Shown here in pieces: positions 46,101-54,600 of a stretch of 64,000 bases of DNA. How positions within the stretch are numbered: position 1 is the stretch's first letter; every line of letters starts with the position of its first letter. The notes beneath the pieces were generated by a model, which had not been told where the DNA came from, did not search any database, and was given only the letters and a program-made list of their open reading frames with translations. The stretch is from Solen grandis (Eukaryota; Mollusca; Bivalvia; Adapedonta; Solenidae). The position numbers and the translations under genes were made by a program. The stretch is taken from assembly GCA_021229015.1 (NCBI GenBank), contig CM037777.1, positions 51,701,658-51,765,657 of the forward strand. Reading direction: 5' to 3'.

Positions 46101-48215
46101 TTTTTTAACAATCATTTTTAAACTTTAAGACAATGTTTATGCCTATAATCTCACAATCGGGTTCAATTATAACTGATATTGACTTGTAAATTTAGGAGTT
46201 ATGCCCATTTCACCATAAAAAAAAGCCAGATTTCACTTTTACACTCAAGCATCTTTATTTCTTAAGCAATCATCTTTCTCAGGTGAGCGACCAAGGGCCA
46301 TCTTGGCCCTCTTGTTTAGATTTGCTGTTCTGTAAATACAGAAAAGAATTGTTTTACTTGTGATCAGGATTTGCTGTCCTATATATATACAAGAAGAGAA
46401 TGGTTTTACATGTTTTCAGGATTTGCTGTCTTATAAATACAAGAAGAGTTTTGCTGCTATCAACATCTTCAGTTTCCTGTTGGCGACCTATCTGTACTTT
46501 CGACACAACTGGTACTGCGAGCCACACAGTATGTATTGTCATCTGCCTTGCTTCCTCTGTAGGAGAATGGAGGAGGGGAGGCAACTGTGTTTTACTGATT
46601 TAATAACACCACTGATTTAGTTGTGTGGGGGTAGAAAGGAATCACTACGTTTTGCCAATTTGTCTATTACTTCGCCATTTCTAATATTAATTTTTAGTGT
46701 TTGTGAGGTTTTGGGTAAGACCAAAAAATACAATCAGTTCCCTCATAAACCTTTTGTAAATTATGAATTGAATAATAGATTTATTTAAGAAACCATTTTT
46801 GTTTATCCAGGGATTGGACAATTTGACAGATATTACTTAATGTTTGATTTAAACTTTGCATTGAAATAAGGTGCCAGTAATATCTTTTATATACATTACG
46901 TACACAGAAATATAAGAATGAAAACAAAAATAAACAAAATGTATAAATTTTATCAGGCAGACATTTATTATATTTTATGATATTATGAAATCATGTTTAG
47001 TATTTAGCTTGTAGTAAATTTCTGACTTTTTGTGTCACCTGCTGTAAGCAGAGGTCTCGCTTACAGCAGGTGACACACATGTTCAGAGAACACTTTTTGT
47101 TGTATTTGTCGTGGTAGAGAAATTGAGTACCAAGAAATTACAGATGACAGTTGAACAAAATATTTCCATGACCTTGTGTGGAACAAAGGGGTCTGGCACG
47201 AAAGTTGGGTCATATTCCTCTATATATAATACAAGGGATACTACTCCTGACTGACCAAGATTCATACCCTCGTAGAAAAAATGCCAATATATTATATATA
47301 TACATTTATGTACCAGAAGATCACAACTGTTTCACCCATGTAAACGCAATTATCAAGTAACGAAACCGGCTTTGAGAAACTAACCTCAATTTTTAGAATC
47401 TCGAGACGTGTTCGTACAGCCGGTCTCCCAGTGTAAATAGTCATTTCTGTGAAAGGACGAGGTTACCCGATGCAATAATACCACTAAACAAATTAAATAC
47501 TCATATTGGAATGCATAATGTCTCTTTGGCCACAAGGAATTCTGTAGATATCGCCAAGTTCGTCAGTTTGCGATCTTTCGCTCTATCATGAGTCATTTTG
47601 TTAATCACGTAGCTATGAATTTAATTGGTTGTCAAAAGTGAAAGTAGGCAATCGGTTGAATTTGCGATATCTACTGTATTTCTTGCGCCCAAGAAAATAT
47701 TATGCATGCTGATGTGAGCAGTTCATTTGTATAATGTGATTATTGCGTCGGTTAACCTCGCCCTTTCGCATAAACAAGTGTTTACACTGGGAGAACGCGT
47801 CTCGAGATTCTAAAAATTAGTTTAGTTTCTCAAAGCAGGTTACATTGCTTGATAATTGCGTTTACATGGGTGAAACAGTTGTGATTGTCTGGTACATAAA
47901 TGTATATATATAATATATTGGCATTTTTTCTACGAGGGTATGAATCTTGGTCAATCAGGAGTAGTATCCCTTGTATTATATATAGTGATATATGACTCAC
48001 TTTTCGTGCCAGACCCCTTTGGTGTTGAACCTTTTATTTGTTATGATGGGTAGGCTACACAATGAGAGTGCCATGTTTCAGTCTACTCCTACTTTGCCCT
48101 GTTTGAGTACATCACTATCTACTCCAACATCGGGTTCCACGGGACGGGGGTTCGAGACCTGAGGGATTATTCCATGGGCGTGGTCCTGACAGATCTGCTG
48201 CTGAAACAGAGATAA
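34049..48215 (+). CDS. PGAP2: PGAP2, post-GPI-attachment to proteins factor 2 (six coding exons, complete)
   Basis: Exons 34049-34198, 36137-36281, 38402-38512, 40414-40526, 46420-46528 and 48082-48215 give 762 nt, 253 aa plus stop, the length of vertebrate PGAP2. All introns are GT-AG and all phases agree. PGAP2 is a multi-pass Golgi/ER membrane protein of the Frag1/DRAM/Sfk1 family, required for lipid remodelling (reacylation of lyso-GPI) of GPI-anchored proteins. Recognisable segments: the N-terminal membrane helix ending [20 protein letters not shown] then [19 protein letters not shown], the [14 protein letters not shown] helix, [23 protein letters not shown] and [17 protein letters not shown]. 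The ATG at 34049 has purine at -3 and G at +4. Introns span 14 kb and hold two large foldback elements and a minisatellite copied from the exon 5 boundary. Identification is firm; a paralogue of the same family is the only alternative. Confidence 0.93.
34855..35350. mobile_element. Foldback element, ~490 bp, in PGAP2 intron 1
   Basis: Near-palindromic: left arm phrases CACCTAAACGCATGATGTGT, GACAGAGTGAGAGAAAGATG and AAACGAAATTGTTTTTGATT recur as complements in the right arm (CACATGCGTTTAGGTGTGAT and so on). Outer ends are GGACGTTTT / GAAACGTCC. Centre near 35115 at TATGTAATATGTAATTG. No coding capacity. Confidence 0.9.
35462..35620 (-). mobile_element. SINE, family C
   Basis: Contains CCCTCTTGACTGTACCTCAA, GGACCAGTATTTTGCC and GGCCATGAAAAATC-like phrases, matching 63706-63875 and 49668-49805. 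In PGAP2 intron 1. Confidence 0.7.
36137..36281 (+). CDS. PGAP2: PGAP2 exon 2
   Basis: 48 codons plus one base; acceptor ACATGTTCTAG, donor GTAAGT. Encodes [20 protein letters not shown] and [19 protein letters not shown], the most conserved block of the family. Confidence 0.95.
36442..36788. mobile_element. Nonautonomous TIR element, CAGGGTTTTCTTAAG termini
   Basis: Left end CAGGGTTTTCTTAAG and right end CTTAAGTAAACCCCTG are inverted repeats. GC-rich GCCCGC/GCGGGC palindromic motifs sit near the left end. Layout parallels 15989-16589 (CAGGG ends with repeated subterminal motifs). In PGAP2 intron 2. Confidence 0.75.
38402..38512 (+). CDS. PGAP2: PGAP2 exon 3
   Basis: 111 nt, phase 1 to phase 1; acceptor TATGTATTTCAG, donor GTGAGT. 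Encodes [20 protein letters not shown] and [13 protein letters not shown], a membrane helix and the following loop. Confidence 0.93.
38578..38830 (+). repeat. Dispersed repeat, family D
   Basis: Phrases ATGAATATTCATGTAAAAAT, TTTCTTTGCCATGCGG, GAGTAGAATCTGAGCTACAA and CAGTCTGATCTGGGTGTGCT recur at 36303-36440, 38108-38215, 51340-51480 and, reversed, at 54825-55018 and 16675-16830. Class unknown; no clear termini. Confidence 0.65.
38840..39081. mobile_element. Palindromic MITE, TTAACCCTTTCCCTCATA termini
   Basis: Ends TTAACCCTTTCCCTCATA and TATGAGGGAAAGGGTTA(A) are inverted repeats. Inside is a near-perfect hairpin: GAACAGCATAAAACCAGATC, then GCCTGCGAGTAACTCGCAGGC, then the complementary arm GATCAGGTTTTATGCTGTTC. 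A second copy lies at 52026-52253 in reverse. Confidence 0.88.
39055..39192 (+). repeat. 27-bp minisatellite made from a MITE end, about 5 units
   Basis: Unit ATGAGTCTATATGAGGGAAA plus GGGTTAA, repeated about five times. The first unit is the right terminus of the 38840-39081 element, so the array grew from the element's end outward. Confidence 0.92.
40138..40262 (+). mobile_element. SINE, family A, internally deleted
   Basis: Head GGCTGAGTGGTTAGAGCATC joins directly to the 3' segment (GCAGACTACTGCAGTGTGG, then CCAAATGACATAAATA, GGTGGGACATTAAACC). Confidence 0.75.
40414..40526 (+). CDS. PGAP2: PGAP2 exon 4
   Basis: 113 nt; acceptor TCTTTCTCTGTAG, donor GTAAAC, phase 0 at the end. Encodes [20 protein letters not shown] and [18 protein letters not shown], a membrane helix plus a basic loop. 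Confidence 0.93.
40533..40800 (+). mobile_element. SINE, family A
   Basis: Starts within seven bases of the exon 4 donor: GGCGACTGGTCCCAGTAG, GGTGGTTAGAGTGTCTGC, then AGTTGTAAAAATCTTTACTGG and the full body to CTCCAAATGACTAAAGTAC. Confidence 0.82.
40855..41165 (+). mobile_element. SINE, family A, diverged
   Basis: ACTGGTCCTTGTGGACAAG, GGGTTTGATCCCCGTCC (B-box), GGTATCATGCCACTTG and a terminal TAATAAACCTAAGC. More diverged than the preceding copy. Confidence 0.7.
42323..42399. repeat. Hairpin, ~29-bp arms
   Basis: CGTCCATTGAAAGCTGGAAG..GGGGCTATCAG pairs with CTGATAGCCCC..TTCTGGCTTTCAATGGACG across a 17-nt loop. In PGAP2 intron 4; no termini or target duplication recognised. Confidence 0.85.
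43548..45190 (+). repeat. 49/50-bp minisatellite built from the PGAP2 exon 5 splice acceptor
   Basis: About 33 units. Each contains TTTTTCATGTTTTCTAG followed by ATTTGCTGTTCTATAAATAC and AGAAGAGAA. The real boundary at 46411-46449 reads TGTTTTCAG then GATTTGCTGTCTTATAAATA and CAAGAAGAG. Roughly 20 nt of each unit are intron-derived and 29 nt exon-derived. The 50-bp variant (AAATATAAGAAG) is closest to the true exon; the 49-bp variant (AAATACAGAAG) dominates. The first unit keeps TTTCAGG, most others have TTTCTAGA. Sense to the gene, in intron 4. Two further degenerate units at 46317-46419 join the array to the exon. Confidence 0.97.
45191..46316. mobile_element. Nonautonomous element with internal ~150-bp tandem repeats, inserted in the minisatellite
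   Basis: Left end AGCTCACCTGAGCACGTG, right end CTCAGGTGAGCGACC followed by GGGCCATCTTGGCCCTCTTG; GCTCACCTGAG and CTCAGGTGAGC are inverted. After a short (CCGT)n tract, about six units share TTGCACTCTAGCATCTTCAT, CAATTATCTTCAAACTTT and GTCAGGAGTTATGCCCC. The unit copies become more diverged to the right. Minisatellite sequence flanks both ends, so it inserted into an existing array. Confidence 0.85.
46420..46528 (+). CDS. PGAP2: PGAP2 exon 5
   Basis: 36 codons plus one base; acceptor TACATGTTTTCAG, donor GTATGT. Encodes [20 protein letters not shown] and [16 protein letters not shown]. Its first 29 nt are the source of the upstream minisatellite. Confidence 0.94.
47032..47076. repeat. Short hairpin of the CACCTGCTGTAAG family
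   Basis: GTGTCACCTGCTGTAAGC pairs with GCTTACAGCAGGTGACAC around a 9-nt loop. Same terminal sequence as the elements at 53062-53190 and 55492-55610, here with the interior deleted. Confidence 0.85.
47185..48020. mobile_element. Large foldback element, 836 bp, in PGAP2 intron 5
   Basis: Nearly complete palindrome with arms close to 400 bp. Ends AAAGGGGTCTGGCACG and CGTGCCAGACCCCTTT. Further paired phrases: GGGATACTACTCCTGACTGA / CAATCAGGAGTAGTATCCC, CCCTCGTAGAAAAAATGCCA, CATGTAAACGCAATTATCAA, CTCGAGACG. Flanks GTGTGGAAC (47176-47184) and GTGTTGAAC (48022-48030) may be a 9-bp target duplication. No coding capacity. Confidence 0.9.
48082..48215 (+). CDS. PGAP2: PGAP2 exon 6 (stop codon)
   Basis: Acceptor CATGTTTCAG; encodes [20 protein letters not shown] and ends LLLKQR with TAA at 48213-48215. 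A donor AG|GTATGG follows 13 nt later (48228/48229), so the 3' UTR is spliced. Confidence 0.9.
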
Positions 48216-48442
48216 CAACAACCCCCAGGTATGGCTTCAGGGCAGGTAGCTTTTAGTTGAAGGGACAACTGACTTTTGTAACATTTTACTGTGACATTAT
48301 TTAATTTCGTAGGACTTAAATTTTTGCAGATTTCATGAAGGTTCTTATCCAAAGGTTGTTAATGAAGAAGTTATATTATAATTTTTATATTCACAGTATA
48401 GAATTGAGAATAAAGTAAAGACTATGTATTTTTGTTTTACAG

Positions 48443-48560
48443 GGAACATGTAATCAACAATGCAGTTTTATTCTATCCAGACTTTGTTGATACTGCTGAG
48501 CATGACACATCGACAAGTGACATGGAATACAAAATGTCATGAACAAATCTACAATTCTTT
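48443..48560 (+). other. PGAP2: Probable PGAP2 3' UTR exon
   Basis: Acceptor TTTTGTTTTACAG at 48430-48442 pairs with the donor at 48229. One frame is open for 32 codons (EHVINNAVLFYPDFVD to KMS, then TGA), so an alternative C-terminus from another donor cannot be excluded. The main frame already stopped 13 nt before the junction. The 3' end is not determined. Confidence 0.5.
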
Positions 48561-48940
48561 TTTAATCCTGAAACTCCTATATTTATGTTTATGAAGATAA
48601 ATTTTATTTTTATTTATGATATTAATGAATTTGAAAGTGTAAAAAAAGGTTTTTTTTATTTAGAATTTAAAGCTCCAGTTTAAAGTATCTCGTTCACAGA
48701 TGAGAAGGAGAAATCTTTTTTCTCTTCCCGGTTAATGTAGGTAGAGTCTTTTGTTTCCTGACAATATAACTCATATTGCACAGTATACACCATTTTCTTA
48801 AAATTTGTTATTTTGGAAATTTGGAAATTTGTTAAATTTAGAGTATGGTATCCCCAAAGCAGGCGTTTTCAGTACCATGTGACACATTCCTGACATGGCA
48901 TCTTAACCAGTTCTGGATAGCGAATTTGGTTTGAACTTAT

Positions 48941-49621
48941 TAAGTCTCCCAAACAAAGTTTGGAGACTTATTGTTTTTACTCCGTTTCTTCTTATTCTAC
49001 TTTCTCGCGCCAGCAACTTTGTACGGGCTATGTCTCAGAGGACGCTTGACCTATCTTTACAAAAATTCACACACTTATAGTCCTCAATGAGTAGGGGGCC
49101 TCCCTGATTTTTACAAATGGGGGGTCCCCAGGGGTCAGGCCCCGCCCCCTTAAAGATGGATTTTTGCATAAAAAATGTATTTTGGTTAAATATTTCAAAC
49201 TCTTAATCATTTATTTTTTTGTTCCGAAAATGAGGAGATTGAATAGTACTACTTTGGTGTCCCCCCCGGGGCAGGCCCCACCCCCTCAAAGTTACTTATC
49301 ACCTTATATCTCAAAAACTATTCAGATCCCCACCCCTAAACCATATATATTTTTGTTCCTCATGATGAGACAGATTGGATGGCACTACTTTCGTTACCCC
49401 CAAAGTTACCCAGGGGCAGACTCCGCCCCCTCAAATTTACTTATGGCCTTTATCTCATTTTGCCTCATGGTAGAAAAAAAATTTTTTATGTTCACATGGG
49501 TCACCAAGGGGTCAGGCCTCACCCCCTAATTTTACTAACACCATCTATCTCAAAAACTGTTCAGATCCCCACCCCTAAATCATATATATTCTTGTTCCTT
49601 AAACTTAATTTGGGAGACTTA
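48941..49621. mobile_element. TIR element, TAAGTCTCCCAAA termini
   Basis: TAAGTCTCCCAAA at the left and TTTGGGAGACTTA at the right, both 13 bp and exact complements. Interior repeats the phrase CAGATCCCCACCCCTAAA twice and GGGGTCAGGCC-type phrases three times. Short ORFs inside (49164-49660) are byproducts of this repetition. Confidence 0.83.
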
Positions 49622-49664
49622 GTAACAGTTCACTTTTACAATTATTACTTGTTCATTTAACGTT

Positions 49665-49805
49665 GAGAAACTTGGGAAACAAGATTTTACAACTTATGCT
49701 AATCCCTTGAGGGTTCCTGGGTTGGACTAGTACTTTTAGCCAGGGAAGGTAAAGAAAAATTCTTGCTTCCCAATGGGGTTCGAACCCACAACCTTCAGAT
49801 GCATG
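49665..49805 (-). mobile_element. SINE, family C
   Basis: GAAACAAGATTTTACAACTT, GAGGGTTCCTGGGTTGGAC, then B-box complement GGGGTTCGAACCCACAACC. Directly abuts the preceding TIR element. Confidence 0.78.
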
Positions 49806-52025
49806 GTCAGGTGAATTTATTAAAATTTTCAGCAAATGACGTGAGTGCATGTGTGAAGAGTGAATGTGATCAGTCATGTGACAGCACACGGAAAAAGAAA
49901 TTCTAAATATAGGTTTTATAATTCTAAAATATAGGTTTAATACCTTTGTAATGGAGAACCCCCTTTTTTACAAGTCACGGAATGACCATGTATCTGTAGA
50001 TGGGTATTAATAACATAATATACACAGATAGTTCAAACTTGAGTTTTAGTCAATACCTTCTGTGAACGAGCTGCTTTAACCTGTTTCACATGGTGTGAAA
50101 TTGATAAATGGTCTCAATGAAAAAATATCTGCTGAACAGAGGTTTAGAAATTATTAATCTAGCCTTTGTAGACAAGGTTAAATTATCTTCAGGGAACAAC
50201 CGGGATTTGTCAGCATTTCTCAAGTTATCAAGAAATATTTTTTTAGACTACTGAATGCATTTAATCCAACACAAAAGTATATATATATATATGATTTTAC
50301 TGTGAATATGGTCATTTGTATACCGTAGTTACTCATTTAATTAATATAGGGCTTTGAAAGAATATTCTGAATTTAAAGTAAAACAATAAGAACTTGGAAC
50401 TATACAGTAAAGATCATCTAAACACAAAGCAGAGTATGAATTGACCTGAGATATTCAAATTGTCAGCTGTTATTTTAAAGTTACGATACTTATTTTCTAA
50501 TTTGTTCCTCAATCAAAAATAAATTATTTTTGTACTTAAAGAGTCATAAAGAATAAAGCAAAACAAAAAGTAAATAGGAATGGCCAGTTGCATTGTTATT
50601 ACAAATTGACAAATAAATACATTGTTATTACAAGTACATAAAATTATATCTATATATCAAATGTTATACCCAACAATATTATAAATTGCCAACATAGCTA
50701 GACAATTAATTATTTACATGGTATATGTAACTAAAAACACTTCTAACAGGTGGGTGGGCGGGGTAAAAATAACCACCATACTATAACAAAACAACTGCCT
50801 CGATGAAGCCACATGGCCTTACGCTGGCTTAGATAGTCTAGTATGCCTAAAAATATTGTGCTTACTTATCAAGCAAGAACTACTGATAGGTATGACTCTG
50901 CCATGAATAAATACATAGTATTGCAGGTTCTTAGTCAAGACCCCAAATTCAGAATTTTAATGGGAATGTATACAATTTTAATGGGTATGTATACAGTTTT
51001 AATGAGTAAACTAAACACATTTATCATTTTGTTTGATTGAAAGTGGTATTGCAGTTTACTTTGTCATTTTATTTTACCTATCACTCTATTGTAGGGATGG
51101 TTATAGGTGGACATGAAAGGCTGTATTTTACTTCCTAGAGAGTAATTTGGGGGAAAGAAGCTAGGGGATGGGGACATGGTTTTCAGAAACTCCTTTCCCT
51201 ATAAATTTTGGGATCTTTTTATTTAGGTACATGTAGTTTGTTAATGCTAAATCGATCAATTGCATTGATGAAATACTGAAGACAAAGAAATGTGGTATTA
51301 TGAAGAAAAATGCAAGAAAGAATATTAGCATTCAATTTACTGTCAAATTGCTGTGTAGAATCAAAGCTACAATATTTTATAAGCAAACAGGGGAGATCCT
51401 GATTAGACAGCTCCCTCCAGGAGCTAGCTGATCTGGATCTGCTGTGTTTGCCAAGTCATCAAGTGTCTATATGAGGGAAGGGTTCTTTCAACCAGACACT
51501 ATGGTAGAGGTAATATTTAAATCTTGTTCAGTCATCTTTTCATAAGTTATGGTTTTGTTTTTATAGCTTTGTGTATAGGAACTATTTATAACTTATTGCA
51601 TTATTTAATGGATTTTTAACAATTATTGATTCAATCAATAGTGTTGCTAGTTCATTAATATATACATAGCAGAATTATAATTAAAAATTAAAAATTCTAA
51701 TCCTATAAACGTATTGCTTCATATTCACATTTTGCTTTATACATTGATTTCGAATTATACACTAGAAGTGTATATATGTTTGATTTAGAAAAGATAACAT
51801 TGTGTAGCACTTAATTGGGTACACAAAAATGATACATACATCCTGTAAAAAGATCAGCAAGAGTAGATAGAAAAAAAACATTTACTTGGCATTTGTTAAC
51901 TTATTAGAGTTTAATGTTGTTCTTGCCAGTAAAGCACTTAATCTTGCCAATTTTATAATGATGAAATGCCAAGTCTGTATAAGTGTATCAGCTTTTGTAT
52001 TTGATGATAGGATGCTTAACTTGTA

Positions 52026-52253
52026 TTACCTTTTCTATATAGACCATTTGACGCCTCAATAGGTATCACATAAAGCCTGATCTGCAGAACCACAGTTAAA
52101 CCTTACCAAATTTATTACAAATACTATTTCAGACCACTGAGGAGCAGCGAACAGCTAAAACCTGATCAGCCTGCGAGTTACTCGCAGGCTGATCTGGTTT
52201 TATGCTGTTCGCATAGGTCTTTTCATGGTGTCCTCTATGAGGGAAAGGGTTAA
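52026..52253. mobile_element. Palindromic MITE, second copy (reverse)
   Basis: Reverse complement of 38840-39081: GTATCACATAAAGCCTGATC, ACCACAGTTAAACCTTACCA, and the central GCCTGCGAGTTACTCGCAGGC hairpin; ends TATGAGGGAAAGGGTTAA. No tandem array at its end. Confidence 0.87.
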
Positions 52254-53061
52254 TAGTATATCTCTTGCCAGTCTTCATAATTAGCTTCATTTACTTGTAT
52301 TGACAAATGTTAAGTATTTTTTATCATCATTATTCTAAAAAGTAAAGCTTTTTTGTAATATTAAATATTGTTCATATTTAATTTTAAATTTCTTCTCAAT
52401 TTGCAAAAAGGCTTCTGTTTCAAGCTGAATGTTCAAATCCTTGTAATGTCTCAACAATGAAATCCTTTTTTTTTGAAAATAAATAAATACTGTATGTTAT
52501 AGCTAGATATTTAAACTGTTCAAACCCAAAACATGTTTCTGTAATCACATTTTTTGTTATTTATTTATTATTCATTTTGGGCATTGTTTTAATGCTTTTA
52601 GATATTAAGGGACATGCAATACTTTAGATAGTAAGGGACATGCAATACTTATGTTGGTTGATGAACTATATTTTGGTAAGAAAATATATTGTAGATTTAA
52701 TATTTTTTCTTGCAACAAGTACTTTCCTCCATATTTACTGAAAGTTAACTTTTAAGATTGCCTCTTGGTATGTATACCTAAATAAATTAAGCTTAATACA
52801 TAAAATACTTCCTTGATATTTTGTACACTTTAATGACATTTGCACGCTTGATTTTTATTTCACATTTTAATGCATTGTTTGATTTTGACTTCATTTATTT
52901 TAAATTTTGTGCTAATGGTATCTTTTAATAGATAAATAAGTTGACCAAAATTGTGTTATTAAGGTTTAGTTTTATTATCACATGCATTTGTTTGTTAAGG
53001 TTATTTTGCTTATTGTCTTTCACCATGTGTGATTAGAGAATAATACTTTTTCATGTTATGC

Positions 53062-53190
53062 CACCTGCTGTAGGTGATACATAGGGATCACTTCTCCATT
53101 GTTGTCCGTCTGTTAGGCAGTCTGTCTTTTTCTGTCACACTTCTTTCAGCAGGTGGCACATGTGTTCCAATGAATTCTTCTTGTAGTGAT
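53062..53190. mobile_element. Short element, CACCTGCTGTAGG family
   Basis: GCCACCTGCTGTAGGTGATA, GTCCGTCTGTTAGGCAGTCTG, then CAGCAGGTGGCACATGTGTT. Inverted CACCTGCTG/CAGCAGGTG ends. Related copies: 55492-55610, 47032-47076 and, in reverse, about 14968-15065. Confidence 0.75.
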
Positions 53191-53336
53191 TAAGATGGCA
53201 TAATACTTCATACCCTGACAAATGACCAGCACGCAACACTTGGATGATACAAGGGAAATTCAGATATGTAAGTTATTACAGTTTATGGCTTCCACTTTCT
53301 TTATAAAACTAGATCAGCATGCAAGTAACAACTGGT

Positions 53337-53412
53337 ATGGTCCCCAGTGGCTGAGTGGTTAGAGCATCCACCTCGGGAGTGGGAGATCATGGGTTTGATC
53401 CCTGGCAACGAG
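53337..53412 (+). mobile_element. SINE, family A, head only
   Basis: GTGGCTGAGTGGTTAGAGCA and GGGTTTGATCCCTGGC: a Pol III head with the body missing. Confidence 0.75.
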
Positions 53413-54297
53413 GTATTAATATAAGTTGTAAGAAATTGTTTCACAATCGGAGTAAAATAATGCTTCTTTTAAGTTTCTTTCTAGAATTTTAAAACCGGCT
53501 GATGTTAACAAGACAGGCTGTTTATGCATCTCTCAATGTTTTTCCCCAAGGTGGGGGCTGTGGGCAAACAAAGGGCTTTTGACAGGACACTATTTCCGAC
53601 AGGCAGGAATTTGACAGAATGATACAAGGTTATGGGAAATAACTTTGGCAAGCATGATATGGGGATTTGACAAGGCGCCAATGCCCTGTAGGGATTTAGA
53701 CACAAAGAAATGAAAAATATCAAATTCCTGTAGGTCAGCCCGCCGCTTCCCCATGGGCCAAAACATTGATAGTGCACTAGTACCTTGGCTTTATGTCATC
53801 AAATTATAGGTAAAATATGCTTTAAAAAATGTTTGGTACCTATGATGTAGATTTACCAGTTTTATAAAATGTTGAATGCACCATGTAAATTGATATTAGC
53901 ATTGTTGGTAGTTGCTCAAATTTTCAAACCAGTGCTTAACTAATCATTTCTATTGAATTATCTAAACTATGCATGACTTTTATCGAAATCTTGCTCATTT
54001 ATATGTCAATATTAATCTTGCAAATTTTATATTAAAACATTATTAAGATTTGTTATTCTTTTTATAAAATCAGTATATAGTATAGTTATATTTATATATT
54101 ATGAAATCTGTTTATATCCTATCAGATGTGCTTTTCAATGTGGCCATATTTTCTATCAGTCTTGTTAAGGATCTCCTGTTCTTTGAATTTCTATCATTTG
54201 TGCCATTTATGTAGCATGAAAGATGTTAAGAAATCTGAAAGAACATGTGATAGTAAATTTTAGTTTCATGAAATGTAACTTTTGCTCTCCTGTACAT

Positions 54298-54600
54298 ACT
54301 AGAGCCAGTTTTCGAGTGGTTGGAGCACCCATCTTTGGAGCAGGAGGTCATTTGTTTGAGACCCATCCATGACATACTTTGTATATAAGACGTAAAAGCT
54401 GGTACTGGTATAGCTCTATACTTGGTCATCAACACATAAGGGTACTTCCAGCAATAGTTGGCCCTCTAATCCTGATCATGTGACTGGGTGTGGTATTAAA
54501 GTATTTGTCAACAGCATGATAATCGCAGTGAGACAAAAGTCCACTTAGATTTGACATACTGTTAACTGGATGGAATGTTAAAACACAAGCCAAAAAAACC
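54298..54600 (+). mobile_element. SINE, family A, diverged
   Basis: GTGGTTGGAGCACCCATC, GACATACTTTGTATATAAGACG, GGGTACTTCCAGCAATAGTT and GTGACTGGGTGTGGTATTAA in the family order. Confidence 0.72.

Noticed and set aside
49164..49660. Two overlapping ORFs of 93-121 codons
   Set aside because: They lie wholly within the TAAGTCTCCCAAA element and repeat the same proline-rich phrases in two frames.
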